64,000 nucleotides of DNA from Chitinophagales bacterium (GTDB lineage: Bacteria > Bacteroidota > Bacteroidia > Chitinophagales > Chitinophagaceae). The notes under the pieces were generated by a model, which was not told the origin of the DNA, searched no databases, and saw nothing but the letters and a program-made list of their open reading frames with translations. Position numbers and translations under genes: made by a program. The stretch covers positions 62,001-126,000 of the forward strand of contig JAFLBN010000007.1 of assembly GCA_017303395.1 (NCBI GenBank), written 5' to 3'. Positions 31,164-39,839 of the stretch are shown here, piece after piece (positions within the stretch are counted from its first letter, which is position 1; every line of letters starts with the position of its first letter).

Positions 31164-31429
31164 AGATCTTAAATAAGTACTGTAAATGTAATGGGTGTAA
31201 TTCTACTATGCAATGTGCTTTTGCCTAATACTATACATAATTTGCTTCGATGCTGTTTTAAGCCCGTTATTATAAGAGTACTTTTACTTTATTTAGTATA
31301 ATGATTTATAGATTAGTACTGCAAATACTAACGATATGTTGATAGGGAAAATGTATAATCTTGATATAGGGATAAGAAGTTGTTCACCTCTTTTAACTGT
31401 TGTGCTGTGATGCTAGCTAGTATTATTTG

Positions 31430-31660
31430 TTTACCGTGTTCTTCTTTTTCTTTCGCATTTCCGCTTTTAGCATTTTTTGATGGGTTTCAAAATCCTCTTC
31501 AATGCTTAAACTGAGTGCATCAACACCTTGCCAAAATGCCTGGTTAACACTAGTAAAATGCTGTTGTGGAAAATATCACTGGGGTTGACCACTAAATTAT
31601 CTTCGAGGCTGACCAACTTTTGATTTGAAAATTAACCCTAAAGGTGGTCAACGAAAAACG
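31430..31660 (-). mobile_element. Degenerate insertion-sequence-like remnant
   Basis: The 640-base gap 31164-31802 holds no complete gene. On the minus strand a short open stretch (QAFWQGVDALSLSIEEDFE, then a Lys-rich tail) reads like the end of a lost protein. The inverted pair GTTGACCAC (31584-31592) and GTGGTCAAC (31644-31652), with nearby related GACCAAC/GGTCAAC words, resembles termini of an insertion sequence, perhaps IS21-like. Family assignment is uncertain. Confidence 0.3.
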
Positions 31661-31756
31661 TAATTTACTGCTCAATCAGATGATAATGTCCAATAGTGAA
31701 GCAATTCAATGAAAGATTCACTCAGTTAAAAATGTAAAGAATTATAAGCATTTAAC

Positions 31757-31786
31757 TTGATTTTATGCTTTTATACATTACCTTTG
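31757..31786 (+). promoter_or_regulatory. Consensus promoter of the XRE-ImmA-helicase cassette
   Basis: TTG at 31757-31759, 19 bases, then TACCTTTG at 31779-31786 match TTG / TAnnTTTG. The start of transcription would be about 31792, only about 11 bases ahead of the ATG at 31803. Confidence 0.6.
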
Positions 31787-31802
31787 TGTAAAGTAATTGT
31801 TT

Positions 31803-32153
31803 ATGATATTGCCATCATTAGATGAATTCTACCAAGAGTTAGGAATAAGAATTAAATCAGAAAGATTAAGGAGAAATATCAAACAAGAAGACCTGGGATC
31901 GTATCTTGATTTGTCTCGTGCTTCAATAACGAATCTTGAAAAAGGTAAACATCGTCCTTCGCTTTATCAAATAATCCTAATTGCTAATTATTTTAAAATG
32001 GATTATTCAGATTTGATTCCAGTATTAACCGAAAAGCAAAAGGTAAAAGTAAAGACAAGAGAACTGAAAAATATAGTTACAGATCAAGATAAATTAGATA
32101 AAATCACGCAATCTGCAGTATTAGATTTTTTAACAGCTATTAAAAAGGATTAG
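31803..32153 (+). CDS. XRE-family regulator of the helicase cassette
   Basis: The first ATG in this frame is 31803. A TTG at 31797 would add two residues but is less likely. The 116-residue product is an N-terminal HTH (about 8-66, RIKSERLRRNIKQEDLGSYLDLSRASITNLEKGKHRPS) with a short charged tail (about 70-116). It is followed 2 bases later by an ImmA/IrrE protease gene. XRE repressor plus ImmA/IrrE metalloprotease is a well-known pair in which the protease cleaves the repressor upon a signal, so it probably controls the cassette. Confidence 0.8.
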   Translation: MILPSLDEFYQELGIRIKSERLRRNIKQEDLGSYLDLSRASITNLEKGKHRPSLYQIILIANYFKMDYSDLIPVLTEKQKVKVKTRELKNIVTDQDKLDKITQSAVLDFLTAIKKD

Positions 32154-32155
32154 AG

Positions 32156-32671
32156 ATGAATCTGAAATTAATTAATAGCAATGTCAATGCGATATTAAGA
32201 GGCTTTCAGGATATGACATTGCCGATTGATATTGAAAAAATTGCGAAGGCGCGTGGAGTCGAAATTGTACCATTCCCTATGACAGATGGTGTTTCAGGAA
32301 TGCTAGCAATACAAGAAGGCAAAGCAACTATTGGTTATAATCAAAGTGAAGGTAAACTTCGGTCTAGGTTTACCATAGCTCATGAACTGGGACATTATGA
32401 ACTCCATAAGGATAAATCACACTTGTTTGTAGATAAGCAATTTATTTATAGAAGTCAGTCATCGGGAGATACTCCGGATAAAAAAGTGATGGAGCAAGAG
32501 GCAAATTATTTTGCATCTGCAATTCTAATGCCTACCAGTTTATTGAGAAGAGAAATAGACAAAATTGACATTGATTTGAGAAGTGAAGAAGCGATTGATA
32601 AGCTTGCAAGGATATTTCAGGTCAGCCCAACGGCAATGACAGTTCGAATATCAAGTTTAGGTTTGCTTTAA
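32156..32671 (+). CDS. ImmA/IrrE-family metallo-endopeptidase
   Basis: The 171-residue protein has a gluzincin-type motif HELGHYELH (H76, E77, H80), followed by a second acidic element EQEANYFASAILMP that typically supplies a further zinc ligand. Family members are found with XRE regulators and inactivate them by cleavage when a stress or phage signal is sensed. It lies between the XRE gene and a helicase in a compact operon (gaps of 2 and 15 bases). No sensor domain is visible, so the trigger is unknown. Confidence 0.85.
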   Translation: MNLKLINSNVNAILRGFQDMTLPIDIEKIAKARGVEIVPFPMTDGVSGMLAIQEGKATIGYNQSEGKLRSRFTIAHELGHYELHKDKSHLFVDKQFIYRSQSSGDTPDKKVMEQEANYFASAILMPTSLLRREIDKIDIDLRSEEAIDKLARIFQVSPTAMTVRISSLGLL

Positions 32672-32686
32672 ATTAAAACAGTAACT

Positions 32687-33739
32687 ATGGCTCGAGAAAA
32701 ATGGCTTATCAATCCCGGGGAATTAGACGAGTTTCAGAGAAAGATAAGAGAATTGAGTATTGATGATAGTTATGTGATTAAAGGCTGTGCCGGTAGTGGC
32801 AAAACTGTTCTAGCGTTGTATCGTGCGAATGATATTCGAATCAAAGCTCTTGCAGAGGATAAACCTGCTGACTTTACAATGTTAGTTTATACCAAAGTTC
32901 TAAGAGAATTCATTAAATCGGGTATATTAGATTTGGGTCTAAAGCTTAATCAAATTGTAGTTGAGGAAGGGTGGGACGGAGACGAAGTAGATTATATAGT
33001 AGTTGATGAAGCGCAGGATTTTAGTACAGAGAAGATAAACGCGTTTTCAGCAGCGAAGAGAAAGTCTATAATGCTATATGGCGATACGCAACAACAGCTT
33101 TATTCCGGAAGTCTATCTACAGAGGAAATTGCAAAATTGCTAGATGTCGAACAAAAAGAACTTAAACTAAATTACCGCTTACCTAAAACTATTGCTTCTT
33201 TTGCTTCTCACGTTATAAGCGACAGTACGTTTGAAACAAAATGTGTTAAAGTAGGTGTTGACAAGCCAAGATTGATGCAATTCGCTACTTGGCAAAAGGA
33301 GCTTGATTTCATTGCAGGGGAAATTCAGACTCGTAATTATACTGATGTAGGAATATTATTACCATTCAATACTTCCAACAGTGCTCCTAGGCGAAATGGT
33401 CATAGAAATGTCGATTCTGTCCAGAGGTATTTTGAAAGCATTGGTATAAGAGTCGAATGTAAAATCCGAGATGAACGCGACAGAATGGACTTGGATTTTG
33501 ATTCCGATCTCCCTAAAGTAATGCCCTATCATAGCTCAAAGGGACTCCAATTCGAAACTGTCTTTATCCCCTTTTGTGATGTCCCCTGCGATAGCCCAAT
33601 CCATAGGGATTGGTATTTACCTCGTTATAGGAGACCCTTTTATGTTGCGCTAACTCGATCCTACAGAAACTTGTATCTAACATATAGTTCTACTTTATCG
33701 CCATTTATCAACGATATCCCAAAATCAAAATATGATTAA
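32687..33739 (+). CDS. Compact SF1 (UvrD/Rep-like) helicase or ATPase
   Basis: The 350-residue protein shows superfamily 1 motifs: Walker A GCAGSGKT (33-40), Walker B VVDEAQD (106-111 region), motif III-like YGDTQQQLYSGS, NYRLPKTIA (about 162-170), and a C-terminal motif V/VI pair (YHSSKGLQFETVFI, FYVALTRSYRNLYLTY). It is much shorter than UvrD, lacking most 1B/2B insertions, as in the helicase subunits of several defence modules. ATP-dependent DNA or RNA work is likely. The stop and the next start are 3 bases apart. Confidence 0.8.
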   Translation: MAREKWLINPGELDEFQRKIRELSIDDSYVIKGCAGSGKTVLALYRANDIRIKALAEDKPADFTMLVYTKVLREFIKSGILDLGLKLNQIVVEEGWDGDEVDYIVVDEAQDFSTEKINAFSAAKRKSIMLYGDTQQQLYSGSLSTEEIAKLLDVEQKELKLNYRLPKTIASFASHVISDSTFETKCVKVGVDKPRLMQFATWQKELDFIAGEIQTRNYTDVGILLPFNTSNSAPRRNGHRNVDSVQRYFESIGIRVECKIRDERDRMDLDFDSDLPKVMPYHSSKGLQFETVFIPFCDVPCDSPIHRDWYLPRYRRPFYVALTRSYRNLYLTYSSTLSPFINDIPKSKYD

Positions 33740-33742
33740 GAG

Positions 33743-35689
33743 ATGAGACATTATTATATCCCGCTTTCTTCTAAGGATTTTACATTTGAAAGCATCTTTG
33801 CTAGTGAGAGCATTTCACCTCATATATTTTACCCCCAACGAGGGTTCGGGTTTGATTACAGTTACAAAATACCAAAAATACATCACGAAAAGGCTCTAAT
33901 ACTTTTTACTAAAATTCCGAAATATGTCATTCCAAATGAATCTGACGATAGTGTTAAATTCATCCTACAATTAGACGAAACCTGCATATCTCAAGATGAT
34001 GTCATTTTGATTAATGAAGACTCAGTCGGCTATCAGAAGACGATCTATTTAAATAAGAACAATTTTAAGATTCTATTTTTTTCTGAAAGAGATAAAAAAT
34101 TCGTTCTTCTGAAGTCAGAAACCTCTTTACCAACAAAAGGAATAAAAAAATATGATAGCAATTTTGAAGTGGTAAATTCAGAAATTGGTGAACAGGTTGA
34201 TACTAAGTCTATTGAGAAATTAAAAATTGATACTGATACTGTCAAAAGCGAAATTATAAAAGATAGGGCATTTAATAGCTTTAAAGGGTTTGTTTATGCC
34301 TTAGTTGCAGGAGTATTAACTGAAAATTCAAAAGAAGAAATTGGACTGAAGAAAGCTCTTCAAGAAATAGTGAATTGTTTTGCTGAATTAAAGAATAAAG
34401 TTAGCAACAATCGCATTGATGAATCTGGATATAAAGGCATTATATCGCCTATAAAATCCTTAGAAGTTGTCATAAAAAGACTGAATGCATCGATACTTTC
34501 ATCCGAACAGTTGCTTAACACAATCTTTCCTGACCAGCAAATTTCGGAGCTAGCGATTGCAGAATTAATAGTGAAAAAAAGTCCGAAAAGATGTAAAGAC
34601 TTGGCAGGTGCAATCAGCTACATAAACCATAAAATATTAGATGATGAGATTTTAGGAACTAATAATTGGAATAAGTTAGTTGCATATTATAATGCACATG
34701 CACATAATAAAAGCCCAATATTTTATTTGGAAATGCTCAAAGACCAAGTAAATAATTATATCGGATCACTAAAATCAAATAGTAATTGGGCCAAGGCAAC
34801 AAGGGATGAAATCAACGATAGAATAAAGCTTATATTTTATGATATCTCGAAATATTTGGAATCTGAGACAATTAAGAAATCCCTAAACAAGAAAATTGAT
34901 ATTGAAGGAGTTTCATTTAGTCTTGAAGACAGTACTGTTAAGTTGCCAAATGAATTTATGAGTTTGAATTCAAACTCCTACAATGAATTTTTGCAAATAA
35001 GCGATTGCATTTTTAGACATTCAAAATTTGGTAAGGGAGAAACGAGTAAGGTTGCGCTTTTGTCGTTAATTGAGGATGTAGAAAACGTCTTTACCAAAAA
35101 CTCTAAAAAATCAACACTCTATCGGTATATAAATAATGAAGTGAATTCCTATTCGATTGATAACGTTTCTTCTGATGCAATGAAGAACTTCATTGCGTTT
35201 ATTTTTAACCCTGACAGCTTTGAAAGGCTTGAGAATTATGTGGAGACTAAATTATTAGATCATCAATGGATGGCCTATGCATTTTGGGGAGCTTACAATG
35301 GCTTCGCTAATCTCAGTAGAAATTGTGTTAAGGCAATTTTTGAGACTAACAATTATTTTATGCAAAATTACTTGGACAGTTACATGCTTAGATATCAAGT
35401 GGCACTTGCAAATGGTAGCAATGATATTGAGTTCAAGGTTAACACTGTAAAAATTAGTAATGGTAATAATAAAAAAGTCGACGAAAGACTAGCCAAGAAC
35501 AAAGAATTTTACAATAAGCATTTAGCAATAGAATATAAATTGTCGTTTGAAGATTTTATTAGCATTTTGAACATCAGTAATAAAGACGAAATGCTTCAAA
35601 AACTTAAGGAAAAGAAAATTTCCAATCGTGCCGGAAAAAAGATATTAGATCTATACACAGAATTCATGAGTTCAGGGGTATTATTTTAG
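33743..35689 (+). CDS. Unrecognised 648-residue effector-like protein of the helicase cassette
   Basis: The protein begins with a beta-rich N-terminal region (about 1-150, with ILFFSERDKKFVLLKSE). A predominantly helical, Lys/Asn/Glu-rich body (about 160-600) contains a heptad-like central part (about 215-260). The C-terminal helix ends KKISNRAGKKILDLYTEF. No signal peptide, membrane helix or catalytic motif was seen. It is the last gene of a tight four-gene cassette (XRE, protease, helicase), which suggests it is the effector or sensor. Function unknown and not guessed beyond this. Confidence 0.6.
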   Translation: MRHYYIPLSSKDFTFESIFASESISPHIFYPQRGFGFDYSYKIPKIHHEKALILFTKIPKYVIPNESDDSVKFILQLDETCISQDDVILINEDSVGYQKTIYLNKNNFKILFFSERDKKFVLLKSETSLPTKGIKKYDSNFEVVNSEIGEQVDTKSIEKLKIDTDTVKSEIIKDRAFNSFKGFVYALVAGVLTENSKEEIGLKKALQEIVNCFAELKNKVSNNRIDESGYKGIISPIKSLEVVIKRLNASILSSEQLLNTIFPDQQISELAIAELIVKKSPKRCKDLAGAISYINHKILDDEILGTNNWNKLVAYYNAHAHNKSPIFYLEMLKDQVNNYIGSLKSNSNWAKATRDEINDRIKLIFYDISKYLESETIKKSLNKKIDIEGVSFSLEDSTVKLPNEFMSLNSNSYNEFLQISDCIFRHSKFGKGETSKVALLSLIEDVENVFTKNSKKSTLYRYINNEVNSYSIDNVSSDAMKNFIAFIFNPDSFERLENYVETKLLDHQWMAYAFWGAYNGFANLSRNCVKAIFETNNYFMQNYLDSYMLRYQVALANGSNDIEFKVNTVKISNGNNKKVDERLAKNKEFYNKHLAIEYKLSFEDFISILNISNKDEMLQKLKEKKISNRAGKKILDLYTEFMSSGVLF

Positions 35690-35750
35690 CAACACAAGTG
35701 CTTAAAATCTAATGTTTATTAAACTTTACATATTAAAAATGTATAAAAAT

Positions 35751-35781
35751 TTGATTTTTTTAAAAACGGGTTGTATCTTTG
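35751..35781 (+). promoter_or_regulatory. Strong-looking promoter of the multiubiquitin operon
   Basis: TTG at 35751-35753, 20 bases, then TATCTTTG at 35774-35781 match the TTG / TAnnTTTG promoter. Transcription would start near 35787 and give about 290 bases of untranslated leader before the ATG at 36080. Confidence 0.65.
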
Positions 35782-35850
35782 TTCTTGGATGCTCATAAAA
35801 GCACAAAACCAGACTGATACAGCCTGGCTTAGTAAAAATAAAAACTGTTC

Positions 35851-35885
35851 GAGTAGCCCAGCGAGTTACTCACTTGTTTTTTGGT
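35851..35885 (+). terminator. Leader hairpin and T-run, possible attenuator
   Basis: GAGTAGC (35851-35857) pairs with GTTACTC (35865-35871, one G-U) and is followed by a run of T from 35877. It lies inside the operon leader between promoter and first gene, so it could terminate part of the transcripts or be an RNA switch. A further short hairpin, CCAG..CTGG, precedes it near 35810-35826, and a palindrome GTCGTG-ATT-CACGAC occurs at 36029-36043. Confidence 0.45.
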
Positions 35886-36079
35886 TCGCACCGCAAAAAT
35901 AAGGGACATTTTTTATATTTCATAGCCTTCCTACTGTCCTGATCTGAATTTTTAACAGCTAAACGTAATAGAAGCTAAAAGGTTACACCAATAAACATGT
36001 GATATGCCGGGATGGTGTATGCATTCTGTCGTGATTCACGACACTAGTAATCATTTTTTTAATTCTAAAACTTTTAGCA

Positions 36080-36529
36080 ATGCAAAAGCAAAAGCTTCTT
36101 GTTAACAACAAACAGTATGAATGGGACCTGCAGTTCATCACTGGTATAGAAATCAGGCAATTGGCCAACATATCTCTAGAGGAGGATCTATATCTGGACA
36201 AAGGTGGCAAGGATGACCAGTTAATCACTGACGACTTCAAAGTAGACCTATCTAAACCGGGTGTTGAGAAGGTTGCAACGAAGCAAAAGCCAGAGAAAGT
36301 GATCATTATTGTTAACGGCAGGAATAAGCCTTGGCCTAAACGTTCTATAATGTTTGAGGAAGTCGTAATCCTTGCTTTCGGTACCTATGATAAGAACCCG
36401 GATATCGTATATACGGTGACCTATGACATGGGGCCAAAAGAAAATCCTGAGGGCACAATGGTGCCGGGCGACACAGTGTTTGTTAAACATAAAATGGTAT
36501 TTAATGTCACACAAACTAATAAGTCGTAG
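36080..36529 (+). CDS. Multiubiquitin-domain protein (two beta-grasp units)
   Basis: The 149-residue protein contains two ubiquitin-like units. Unit 1 is residues about 1-68 (KLLVNNKQYEWDLQFITGIEIRQLANI, ending LYLDKGGKDDQLIT). Unit 2 is about 77-149 (VIIIVNGRNKPWPKRSIMFE, VYTVTYDMGPKENPEGTMVPGD). It matches the multiubiquitin family of prokaryotes. The C terminus (NVTQTNKS) has no Gly-Gly end, so classic conjugation would need processing or another mechanism. The start codon of the E1-like gene overlaps the end by 26 bases, so both are coupled. It probably acts with the E1-like protein as a protein modifier. Confidence 0.8.
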   Translation: MQKQKLLVNNKQYEWDLQFITGIEIRQLANISLEEDLYLDKGGKDDQLITDDFKVDLSKPGVEKVATKQKPEKVIIIVNGRNKPWPKRSIMFEEVVILAFGTYDKNPDIVYTVTYDMGPKENPEGTMVPGDTVFVKHKMVFNVTQTNKS

Positions 36530-37679
36530 TCCAGACCTGAAAAAGCTCAGGGATGCAGGGTATGCAATTGAAGTAAAAGGTGGGTACTTAGTTACCCACC
36601 ACATACCTTATGTAAACAGTAACCGGCAAATCGTATACGGGACTTTGGTAAGCGAGCTAACCCTGAGCGGGAACAAAACTGCCAAACCAAATAACCATGT
36701 AATCCATTTCATCGGCGAACATCCATGCAATAAGGATGGCACACCTATGACAGGACTTGTAAATCAGCAAGTAAATACAACACTGCTGCACGATCTCACC
36801 GCGAATTACATCCTCTCTAACAAACCTAGAGATGGGTACACTGATTATTTCCACAAGATTTCACAGTACATAAAGGTCATTTCTGCGCCAGCTAATTCCC
36901 TTGATAATTCCGTGACCGCGCTTGCCTTTAAGCCGATACCTGAGGAAAACGATGATGGGGTGTTCAAGTACATTGATACAAATGAAAGCCGTGCAGAAAT
37001 ATGCGAAATAAACTCCAAACTAAAAAGGCAGAAAATTGCAATTATCGGGCTCGGAGGTTCTGGCGCATATGTACTTGACTTTGTTGCAAAATGCCCTGTT
37101 GAAGCAATACATCTATTCGATGGAGACCTATTTCAACAGCATAATGCTTTCCGTTCCCCCGGTGCGGCATCATTACAGCAACTTGAGGATGAATTGATGA
37201 AAACTGACTACTATGCCATGGTCTACTCAAACATGCATAAGCAGGTAGTTTCGCATGCCTGTTATGTTACCGAAGAAAACCTGAGCGAGCTAGATATTAT
37301 GAGCTATGTCTTCATTGCAATCGACAAGAGCCCTGCGAGAAGAATAATAATAAATTATCTACTTCAAAAAGGCATTCCGTTTATAGATCTCGGATTAGGC
37401 GTAAATATTGCGGAAGGCAATTTAGTCGGGACTTTGCGCATGACCTCAGGTACAGCAAGTAAGAATGATCACCTGTTTCTACGAGTTCCTAGCGCTGATG
37501 ACACCAATAACGAATATGATACGAATATCCAGATAGCCGAACTGAATGCATTAACTGCAAACCTGGCGGTAATCAAATGGAAGAAGATGTGTGGTTTTTA
37601 TCAGGACATCAAGCAGGAGCATCATATAACCTATTCTATAAATGTCTCACAACTGCGTAATGAAGACCTTGCAATATAA
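36504..37679 (+). CDS. ThiF/E1-like activating protein with N-terminal DUF6791-like domain
   Basis: The start at ATG 36504 removes an unnatural 27-residue extension reaching back into the multiubiquitin gene. The 391-residue protein has an N-terminal domain (about 5-130, ending [18 protein letters not shown]) resembling the DUF6791 domain found on ThiF relatives. A Rossmann domain starts [12 protein letters not shown] (G182-G187) with [17 protein letters not shown] (D206, D208, N214, R217), the adenylation residues of E1 enzymes. A canonical catalytic Cys of E1 transfer is not obvious. It should adenylate the beta-grasp partner encoded just upstream. It overlaps DUF6527 by 20 bases. Confidence 0.8.
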   Translation: MSHKLISRSPDLKKLRDAGYAIEVKGGYLVTHHIPYVNSNRQIVYGTLVSELTLSGNKTAKPNNHVIHFIGEHPCNKDGTPMTGLVNQQVNTTLLHDLTANYILSNKPRDGYTDYFHKISQYIKVISAPANSLDNSVTALAFKPIPEENDDGVFKYIDTNESRAEICEINSKLKRQKIAIIGLGGSGAYVLDFVAKCPVEAIHLFDGDLFQQHNAFRSPGAASLQQLEDELMKTDYYAMVYSNMHKQVVSHACYVTEENLSELDIMSYVFIAIDKSPARRIIINYLLQKGIPFIDLGLGVNIAEGNLVGTLRMTSGTASKNDHLFLRVPSADDTNNEYDTNIQIAELNALTANLAVIKWKKMCGFYQDIKQEHHITYSINVSQLRNEDLAI

Positions 37680-38010
37680 ATTCGTTGAATTTATGCCTGA
37701 AGCGCTTGAAGAAGGCATATTGTATGTTTCAATCCCTTATTCTACAGCCATACACAAATGCGTGTGTGGCTGTGGGAATGAGGTTGTAACACCTCTATCC
37801 CCGACTGACTGGGAGTTGACTTTTGATGGGAAATCAGTTTCATTATATCCGTCTATTGGCAACTGGAACTTCAAATGCAGATCGCATTATTGGATCGTCA
37901 AAAATAAAATAAGGTATTCCCGGCTATGGGATAAAGAGGAGATTGAAAAAGGCAGGAAGAAGGATATAGACAGGAAGAAGCATTATTTTTCAAAAAACAA
38001 AAAACATTAA
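37660..38010 (+). CDS. DUF6527-family zinc-binding small protein
   Basis: The start is taken at ATG 37660; an upstream ATG at 37642 is also possible. The 116-residue product has two metal-binding sets, CVCGCG (C34, C36, C38) and CRSHYW (C73, H76), with the conserved strand [14 protein letters not shown] between them. These features match DUF6527, a family regularly seen beside prokaryotic ubiquitin-like genes. It may be a treble-clef-like ligase or adaptor; that is inference. The C-terminal tail is very basic ([20 protein letters not shown]). Confidence 0.75.
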   Translation: MKTLQYKFVEFMPEALEEGILYVSIPYSTAIHKCVCGCGNEVVTPLSPTDWELTFDGKSVSLYPSIGNWNFKCRSHYWIVKNKIRYSRLWDKEEIEKGRKKDIDRKKHYFSKNKKH

Positions 38011-38020
38011 ATTCAAGCAA

Positions 38021-38719
38021 ATGTCAAGATGCACAGCACCATATAGAGGTCATCGCACAGCAAGCGCGGCAGCAGCCTGCCCCGCATGCAGTAGTCGTAG
38101 TCGTTACAGCGGTTATAGTAGTAGCAATAGTAGCTACCGATCGAGTTCATATCCGTCTTACTCCTCTTCGGGAAGTAGTGGTAAGTCTAGTAGAAGTGCA
38201 AGGCCGCGCTGGTCACGAGCTGGCTCGTCTGTGATGTACACTTCTACGGAAGTGCAAACACTCACACCTTTCCGCGAAACTGTCGAAAAGCGAGCAAATA
38301 AACCTGATCTCCGGGACATCTTTCTCTGCCATGCTTGGGACGATAGAGGAGGCGCTGCGAAGGAACTACATGATCTGCTCGTGTCACGCGGTGTTTCAGT
38401 CTGGTTCAGTGAGAAGGATGTTGAACTTGGCACGTCTTTACTTCGCGAAATCGATAAAGGACTTGCGAAATCGCGTGTTGGTATCGTATTGGTGACTCCC
38501 GCGTTTTTATGCCGCATCCAGGGGCAGAGTATTGCCGACAAGGAGTTATCAGTACTTTTAGCAAGAGACCAACTCATTCCTATTGTGCATAAGACATCCT
38601 TCGAAGCTCTACGTGAAGTAAGCCCCATGCTTGCATCGCGAAGTGGCCTGAGTACAGGAGAAAATATAATGACGGATATTGCTGCCAAGCTCGCTGAACT
38701 TGTAAATGTTGAGGATTAA
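38021..38719 (+). CDS. TIR-domain protein with N-terminal zinc knuckle
   Basis: The 232-residue protein has an N-terminal Cys/His element (C4, H11, C20, C23), a Ser/Tyr/Arg-rich linker (about 28-70) and a TIR domain (about 97-230). The TIR box strand is DIFLCHAWDD, with GVSVWFSEKDVELGTSLLREIDKGL and VGIVLVTPAFL following. E143 is a candidate NAD-hydrolase glutamate. TIR effectors of bacterial defence deplete NAD or bind signals. The gene starts 10 bases after DUF6527 and is likely in the same operon, so it may be the effector or the target of the ubiquitin-like system. Confidence 0.8.
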   Translation: MSRCTAPYRGHRTASAAAACPACSSRSRYSGYSSSNSSYRSSSYPSYSSSGSSGKSSRSARPRWSRAGSSVMYTSTEVQTLTPFRETVEKRANKPDLRDIFLCHAWDDRGGAAKELHDLLVSRGVSVWFSEKDVELGTSLLREIDKGLAKSRVGIVLVTPAFLCRIQGQSIADKELSVLLARDQLIPIVHKTSFEALREVSPMLASRSGLSTGENIMTDIAAKLAELVNVED

Positions 38720-38942
38720 TGATAAGTTAAACAATATAAAAGGTTCACTTGCTCAACGAGTGGATACAGTGATATACAACAAGTAATAAAATTGAAAAAT
38801 CTAGTTGAGTATACTACCCCTGCTTACTTTGCCCGTATTTTAAAACCTAATGGATGTTGGGGTTGTAAATAGCATTAAAATGGATCCATCTATACCTTAT
38901 TCCGCATTCGTAATTTTATAAAAGAAATTAAATATTTATTTT

Positions 38943-39779
38943 ATGAAAGAAACCCTTAGACATTTAGATTTTGTGATGGCAGAGTCAAACCTAGCAATTC
39001 ATCATTACAATAGCGCTAATGTACACCGAATATCATTTTTTTATTTAGGACTTCTAGAGCGAATATATGCAGGCACTAAGAGCCTTAAATTACTAATTGA
39101 AAATCTTGATCAAGATCCGACTCATGAATTTGCAGCAGGACTTGTTGCTCGAACTTTGATACTTGATTTTATGATTGGTGCACGAGGGTATCAGGTATTG
39201 AAAAGCGTCCAAGAAGCAGGGAAAGAACCTCATGAAGAAAAAAGTGAAGTGACTGAATATTGTAACATTATTCTCGGAGCGGGAGTTACGCATACTTTAA
39301 AAGACTTAAAAGCATTTCAAACAGGTGGCGGGATTTCTGAAGCACAACTACACGAGGCATTTGCAAACATGGCTGGCAAGTACGAAGCATTTTTACAGCC
39401 TTATAATAATGACGGTGTCGCACCAGCTGGAAGGTTCCCTAAAGCGCCTCAAGTGAAAAAAATTTTTGAATGTTTAGCTGCTGGAAATGATGAAATGAAA
39501 GGATTGTCGAAATACTACAATACCTATAGTTTTTATTCTAAGTATGAACATTTTGGATTATTATCTTATGACTTAATGCGTCGTTTAGAACAACAACAAC
39601 AAAGTACATTAAAACAAAGTTTAGATTTAATGGTACTGCATACGTTTATTTGTTTACAAGTTATGTTAGAAATAGCACCTGACAACTTCCTAGAGGAGAA
39701 GGCTGAGTTGGTAGGCGAATATTTAAAATATGAAGTGCTAAAAGTTCCCGTGGAAAAAGAAAAAGCAGCAGACAAATGA
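38943..39779 (+). CDS. Unrecognised 278-residue helical protein
   Basis: The protein is soluble, mainly helical and rich in Leu, Glu and Lys, with no signal, membrane segment or clear catalytic motif. Notable parts are HHYNSANVHRISFFYLGLLERIYAG near the start and YYNTYSFYSKYEHFGLLSYDLMRRLEQQQQ near residues 190-220. It is 224 bases after the TIR gene and is the last gene before the terminal repeat of the island. It may be a further defence gene or cargo. Function unknown. Confidence 0.5.
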   Translation: MKETLRHLDFVMAESNLAIHHYNSANVHRISFFYLGLLERIYAGTKSLKLLIENLDQDPTHEFAAGLVARTLILDFMIGARGYQVLKSVQEAGKEPHEEKSEVTEYCNIILGAGVTHTLKDLKAFQTGGGISEAQLHEAFANMAGKYEAFLQPYNNDGVAPAGRFPKAPQVKKIFECLAAGNDEMKGLSKYYNTYSFYSKYEHFGLLSYDLMRRLEQQQQSTLKQSLDLMVLHTFICLQVMLEIAPDNFLEEKAELVGEYLKYEVLKVPVEKEKAADK

Positions 39780-39839
39780 ATTTGATTTTATATTTCTATT
39801 ATAACTAAAATTCTAGGAATTAATCGAATAAATATATTG

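Noticed and set aside
36423-36503. Longer start of the E1-like gene
   Set aside because: The extra 27 codons run inside the multiubiquitin gene in another frame; ATG 36504 fits the family.
38158-38688. Long antisense frame opposite the TIR gene
   Set aside because: Shadow of the TIR coding frame, with no homology-like features and no own start context.
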